This document shows positions 22,101 through 24,697 of a stretch of DNA of 24,697 nt, piece after piece. Source of the DNA: Treponema sp. Its GTDB lineage: Bacteria; Spirochaetota; Spirochaetia; Treponematales; Treponemataceae. Each line of letters begins with the position of its first letter. The first letter of the stretch is position 1. The position numbers and the translations under genes are program-made. The notes beneath the pieces were generated by a model. That model was not told the origin of the DNA and ran no database searches. It saw nothing but the letters and a program-made list of their open reading frames with translations. Location: contig JAEETM010000050.1 of assembly GCA_016290335.1 (NCBI GenBank), positions 1 to 24,697 of the forward strand, written 5' to 3'.

Positions 22101-23312
22101 TATCACCAATTTCCAAACCTCTAAGGTCTGCTTGTATTTTTCAGCAATTAGTTCACAACGCTTTTTGCAAATATCAAAAATAGTTCTAAACTGATTGTTA
22201 GTCTCAACTACCTCGCCACTCTGCACTAGAATACACCTCCTTGTTCCGCCGTCAGCTTCATTCACTTTAGCTACAGCTTCAAACGTGGTTCCGCTGCCGG
22301 CAAAAAAATCCATCACAACTGCATCGCGTTTCATCTGCGTAATTTCAATTAAATGCGAAATTAACTCAACCGGCTTTGGATTATCAAAAACACCTTTCAC
22401 ACCAAGAAGCTTGTCCAAATGTCTCTGCGCCTTTCTGGTACTGTCAACACAGTCAATTATGTTTCGCGGAATAACTTCGGTTTGTTCACCATTAAAAATC
22501 TTAATTCTCGGAACACTGTTGTACTCCGGTGCAGGCCCAAAATAAATCCTGTTTTCGGCAAGCAGCCTTTCCATTTCTTCGCGGCTCTTCTGCCACTGCC
22601 TGGTCCACACAATTCCGGAAGGAGATGTAATAGAATAATAATTTTTATGCTTAGGATTTGAACGCTTTTCTGTAAATGAAACGCTTCCGCTGAACCAGTT
22701 TCCGCGCGGATCATCATCAGCATTTGTTTTTGCCCAATCTGTTGATTCAACTTCCGTAAAAGATTTAAGCTTAGTTTTATTCTTCGCATAACACAATGTA
22801 TTCTGCTGCAGAGTACGGCTCCACGTATCTTTTTTTCCTTTGCCATGAAGCCACATAAAATCATTCACAAAATTGTCTTCACCAAAGATTGAATCGCAAA
22901 GAAGCTTAAGTACATAAAGTTCACTCTGATCTATTGCAATGAAAATGCATCCGTCATCAGAAAGCATTTCGCGTGCAAGCTTAAGCCTGCGGTTCATAAA
23001 ACTGAGCCATGCAGAATGACGGTCATCGGATGTTGAAAAATTATCCTTATAAGTAAAAGCATTTCCTGTATTGTACGGGGGGTCGATGTAAATGACGTTA
23101 ACCTTTCCTAACAATTCATCCTTCATCAGTTGAAGAACAGGATAGTTATCTCCTTTGATTAAAACACTTGAACTCAAAATTGAATCTGCAATTGATTTAT
23201 TGCAGTCAGAATTATTGCAAGCCTCTTCTTCAGGCTTTAACAAAAGATTATCGAGGAAAGCTTTATCATCTGTTTGTTCCGGGAAGTCATCCCAACATAA
23301 TCTTAATGACAT
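22053..23312 (-). CDS. Site-specific DNA methyltransferase (type III Mod-like), orphan
   Basis: This 419-residue beta-class amino-methyltransferase has the catalytic motif IV DPPYNTGN (77-84) before the AdoMet-binding motif I DFFAGSGTT (335-343), the order used by type III Mod subunits and related N6-adenine enzymes. The region between (about 150-300) should hold the target recognition part. I choose the ATG at 23312 (MSLRLCWDDF). The frame is open to 23378, but the extra residues are a Lys/Asn run from AT-rich intergenic DNA, and a TAAAAT box lies 7 nt before the chosen ATG. No restriction subunit is adjacent, so it looks solitary. It is short for a type III Mod. Its last residues (EAAPSVECLRSSSEA) come from the GC-rich repeat-like segment, so the end may be altered. 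Confidence 0.88.
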   Translation of the reverse strand: MSLRLCWDDFPEQTDDKAFLDNLLLKPEEEACNNSDCNKSIADSILSSSVLIKGDNYPVLQLMKDELLGKVNVIYIDPPYNTGNAFTYKDNFSTSDDRHSAWLSFMNRRLKLAREMLSDDGCIFIAIDQSELYVLKLLCDSIFGEDNFVNDFMWLHGKGKKDTWSRTLQQNTLCYAKNKTKLKSFTEVESTDWAKTNADDDPRGNWFSGSVSFTEKRSNPKHKNYYSITSPSGIVWTRQWQKSREEMERLLAENRIYFGPAPEYNSVPRIKIFNGEQTEVIPRNIIDCVDSTRKAQRHLDKLLGVKGVFDNPKPVELISHLIEITQMKRDAVVMDFFAGSGTTFEAVAKVNEADGGTRRCILVQSGEVVETNNQFRTIFDICKKRCELIAEKYKQTLEVWKLVIEAAPSVECLRSSSEA

Positions 23313-23400
23313 ACAGTTTATTTTATAATTTTTTCTTTTTTTATTAAACTTCATTTTGCACTTTTTTTTTATCTTCATTTCCGCTATTATCTATACCATT

Positions 23401-24450
23401 ATGGATAACAAAAAGCTTCTTGGTTACATTCTGGCAGTACTGGCAATTTTTTTCTGGGGAATTACCTTTGTCTGTACAAAATCTCTTTTGAACTATTTTT
23501 CGGCGCTTGAGATTTTATTTATTCGATTCCTTGCTGCCTACCTGGGACTCTGGCTTATGAGGCCAAAATGGGAAAAAATTGCTGCTAAAGATAACCTTTT
23601 GTTTGCGCTTGCCGGTCTTACTGGTGTTGTTATTTATCAGTTTTCGGAAAACATTGCAATTAATTATACAACGGCTTCTAACGTCAGCGTTATTGTGAGC
23701 ACCTGTCCTCTTTTTACTGCAATCATTTCTCAAATATTTTTAAAAGAAAAGCACATTAATTTATGGTTTGTAATAGGATTTGTTTTCTGTATTTTTGGCG
23801 TTACTTTAGTTAGTCTTAACGGACGAACAGATTTGAGCATAAATCCTAAAGGCGATTTGCTTGCCCTGCTTTCTTCAATTTCGTGGGGATTTTATTCAAT
23901 GGTTGTTTCGCTGCTTAACAAAAAGGGTTACGACTCAATTTGTGCAACTCGCCGCATTTTCTTTTTTGCAGTGCTATTGATGATTCCGCTTGTATTGGCC
24001 GGCGTGGGCGTTAATGGTGCGATAGAAAACAAAGGGGTAATTGCTGATGATGGATTGGCAGGATCTGTAATTGTTACCTTATCTGGTGCTGTGAATAAGC
24101 TTCGTTTTTCAAAGCCGCTCAACTGCATTTATCTTTTGTTCTTAGGATTGATTGCCAGCGGATTCTGTTTTGCCGCCTGGAACAAAGCATGCCTGGAACT
24201 TGGAACTGTAAAAATCACAAAGGGACTTTACCTTATTCCAATTGTCACAATCATTTTTGCCTTCTTTATCCTTGGCGAAAAAATCACCTGGATGGGAGCA
24301 CTAGGTACAATCATCACAATCACCGGACTTTTTATTTCTGAGATTAAACGCAAGACTTCGGAACAGGCGGGAACTGCAGGCACTCCTAAAACTGCCGATA
24401 CTGCTGAAACTACTGGTGCTGTTGGTGCTATTAAAACTGTTATCGAATAA
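23401..24450 (+). CDS. EamA/DMT-superfamily permease
   Basis: This 349-residue inner-membrane protein has about ten helices in two EamA halves. Visible marks are ILAVLAIFFWGITFVCTKSLL, NYTTASNVSVIVSTCPLFTAI and FLKEK in the first half. The second half ends in GTVKITKGLYLIPIVTIIFAFFILGEKITWMGALGTIITITGL. Members export metabolites such as amino acids or purines, but the substrate is not predictable. I choose the ATG at 23401 (MDNKKLLGYIL). An in-frame ATG at 23356 would add residues running into the methyltransferase's upstream region. The last roughly 30 residues are a low-complexity Thr/Ala/Gly tail. It ends 2 bp from the convergent small gene. No Shine-Dalgarno sequence is visible. Confidence 0.9.
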   Translation: MDNKKLLGYILAVLAIFFWGITFVCTKSLLNYFSALEILFIRFLAAYLGLWLMRPKWEKIAAKDNLLFALAGLTGVVIYQFSENIAINYTTASNVSVIVSTCPLFTAIISQIFLKEKHINLWFVIGFVFCIFGVTLVSLNGRTDLSINPKGDLLALLSSISWGFYSMVVSLLNKKGYDSICATRRIFFFAVLLMIPLVLAGVGVNGAIENKGVIADDGLAGSVIVTLSGAVNKLRFSKPLNCIYLLFLGLIASGFCFAAWNKACLELGTVKITKGLYLIPIVTIIFAFFILGEKITWMGALGTIITITGLFISEIKRKTSEQAGTAGTPKTADTAETTGAVGAIKTVIE

Positions 24451-24452
24451 AA

Positions 24453-24644
24453 TTACTGTTTGTCTTTCCTAACATAAATCTGGCTGATCATATCTGTGTT
24501 AAGAACTTTGATTGTTTTTTTGTCTTCTACTTTGATAAAGTTTTCATCAACTTCAAGAAGAGTGGCAACATAACCGGCAACTCCACCTTCCATAAAAATT
24601 GTAACCTGTTTTCCAATAAACTCTGAAAGCAATTTTGTAGACAT
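24453..24644 (-). CDS. Small SM/Hfq-like fold protein, hypothetical
   Basis: This 63-residue protein begins MSTKLLSEFIGKQVTIFMEG and continues GYVATLLEVDENFIKVEDKK, IKVLNTDMISQIYV. The strand pattern (IGKxVTIFM...G.L.EVDENFIKV...I....I..I.V) resembles small uncharacterised LSm/SM-fold proteins of Gram-positive anaerobes, distantly like Hfq. RNA binding is only a fold-based guess. I choose the ATG at 24644 because a perfect AGGAGG site lies just before it. The in-frame codons further upstream overlap that site. It follows another minus-strand gene by 23 bp and is probably its operon partner. Confidence 0.7.
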   Translation of the reverse strand: MSTKLLSEFIGKQVTIFMEGGVAGYVATLLEVDENFIKVEDKKTIKVLNTDMISQIYVRKDKQ

Positions 24645-24667
24645 TTTAATTCCTCCTCTTCTCATCC

Positions 24668-24697
24668 TTACAAGCTTTCTGATGTGTCTGCGCCTTC
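24668..24697 (-). CDS. C-terminal end of an unidentified gene (cut by the window edge)
   Basis: Reading in from the right edge on the minus strand gives EGADTSESL and a TAA stop, 23 bp before the start of the SM-like gene. The frame choice rests on that spacing and on the acidic, Ser-containing tail that many proteins have. Nothing can be said about its function. Confidence 0.3.
   Translation of the reverse strand, partial: EGADTSESL

Noticed and set aside
23313..23378. Longer methyltransferase start
   Set aside because: The added residues are a Lys/Asn-rich run encoded by AT-rich intergenic DNA that holds the likely -10 box.
7871..24697. Sigma-54 (-24/-12) promoters
   Set aside because: A search by eye of intergenic regions for GG-N10-GC with the TGGCAC/TTGC context gave nothing convincing; the one TTGGCACG seen (about 19890) is inside GH31 and lacks the -12 element.

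Overview
The window looks like chromosomal DNA from a gut- or rumen-type spirochaete, most probably a Treponema. This rests on overall gene content and moderate-to-low GC (an LplB/LplC/YesL carbohydrate uptake operon without its own ATPase, sigma-54, a cytoplasmic GH31 glycosidase). No phylogenetic marker gene is present, so the placement is an inference.

Layout. 1-1237: an IMP cyclohydrolase-like gene (cut by the left edge) and a glycerolipid acyltransferase, both on the minus strand behind a clear promoter. 1241-7757: a five-gene minus-strand ABC uptake operon, read in the order enlarged inner permease, second permease, solute-binding protein, YesL-like protein, YesL-like protein. 7871-9328: rpoN (minus), divergent from a DUF1015 gene and an unrecognised two-module lipoprotein (9374-12229, plus). 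12306-14399: recQ (minus), back to back with a tRNA-Leu(CAA) that has a textbook terminator; 18 bp of the tRNA 3' end is repeated about 200 bp downstream. 14672-16249: a YifB/ComM-type AAA+ gene (minus). 16386-18408: a three-hairpin element, a MATE exporter and an overlapping DUF5680-like gene (plus). 18411-19271: a PD-(D/E)XK-nuclease-like gene of unknown role (minus). 19342-19763: a regular array of five 42-bp inverted-repeat units, ending 84 bp before a divergent GH31 gene (19847-21976, plus). 22053-24697: an orphan adenine/cytosine DNA methyltransferase (minus), an EamA-family permease (plus), a small SM-like protein (minus) and the last codons of another minus-strand gene.

Function. The uptake operon would bring in an oligosaccharide, energised by an ATPase encoded elsewhere. 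The GH31 enzyme could trim imported alpha-linked sugars in the cytoplasm, but it has its own promoter, so this link is only suggested. Most other genes are housekeeping.

Two patterns stand out. First, the 19342-19763 array: every unit has arms ACTACGGAT and ATCCGTAGT at a fixed distance. Units recur every 94-97 bp, the DNA between arms is unconserved and pyrimidine-rich, and the array sits between two divergent promoters, upstream of both. Its neighbour is the uncharacterised nuclease-like gene. Second, five genes (rpoN, DUF1015, recQ, the nuclease-like gene and GH31) have a -10-like hexamer ending exactly 6 nt before the start codon and no Shine-Dalgarno sequence, which predicts leaderless mRNAs. 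Operon-internal genes mostly keep good Shine-Dalgarno sites.
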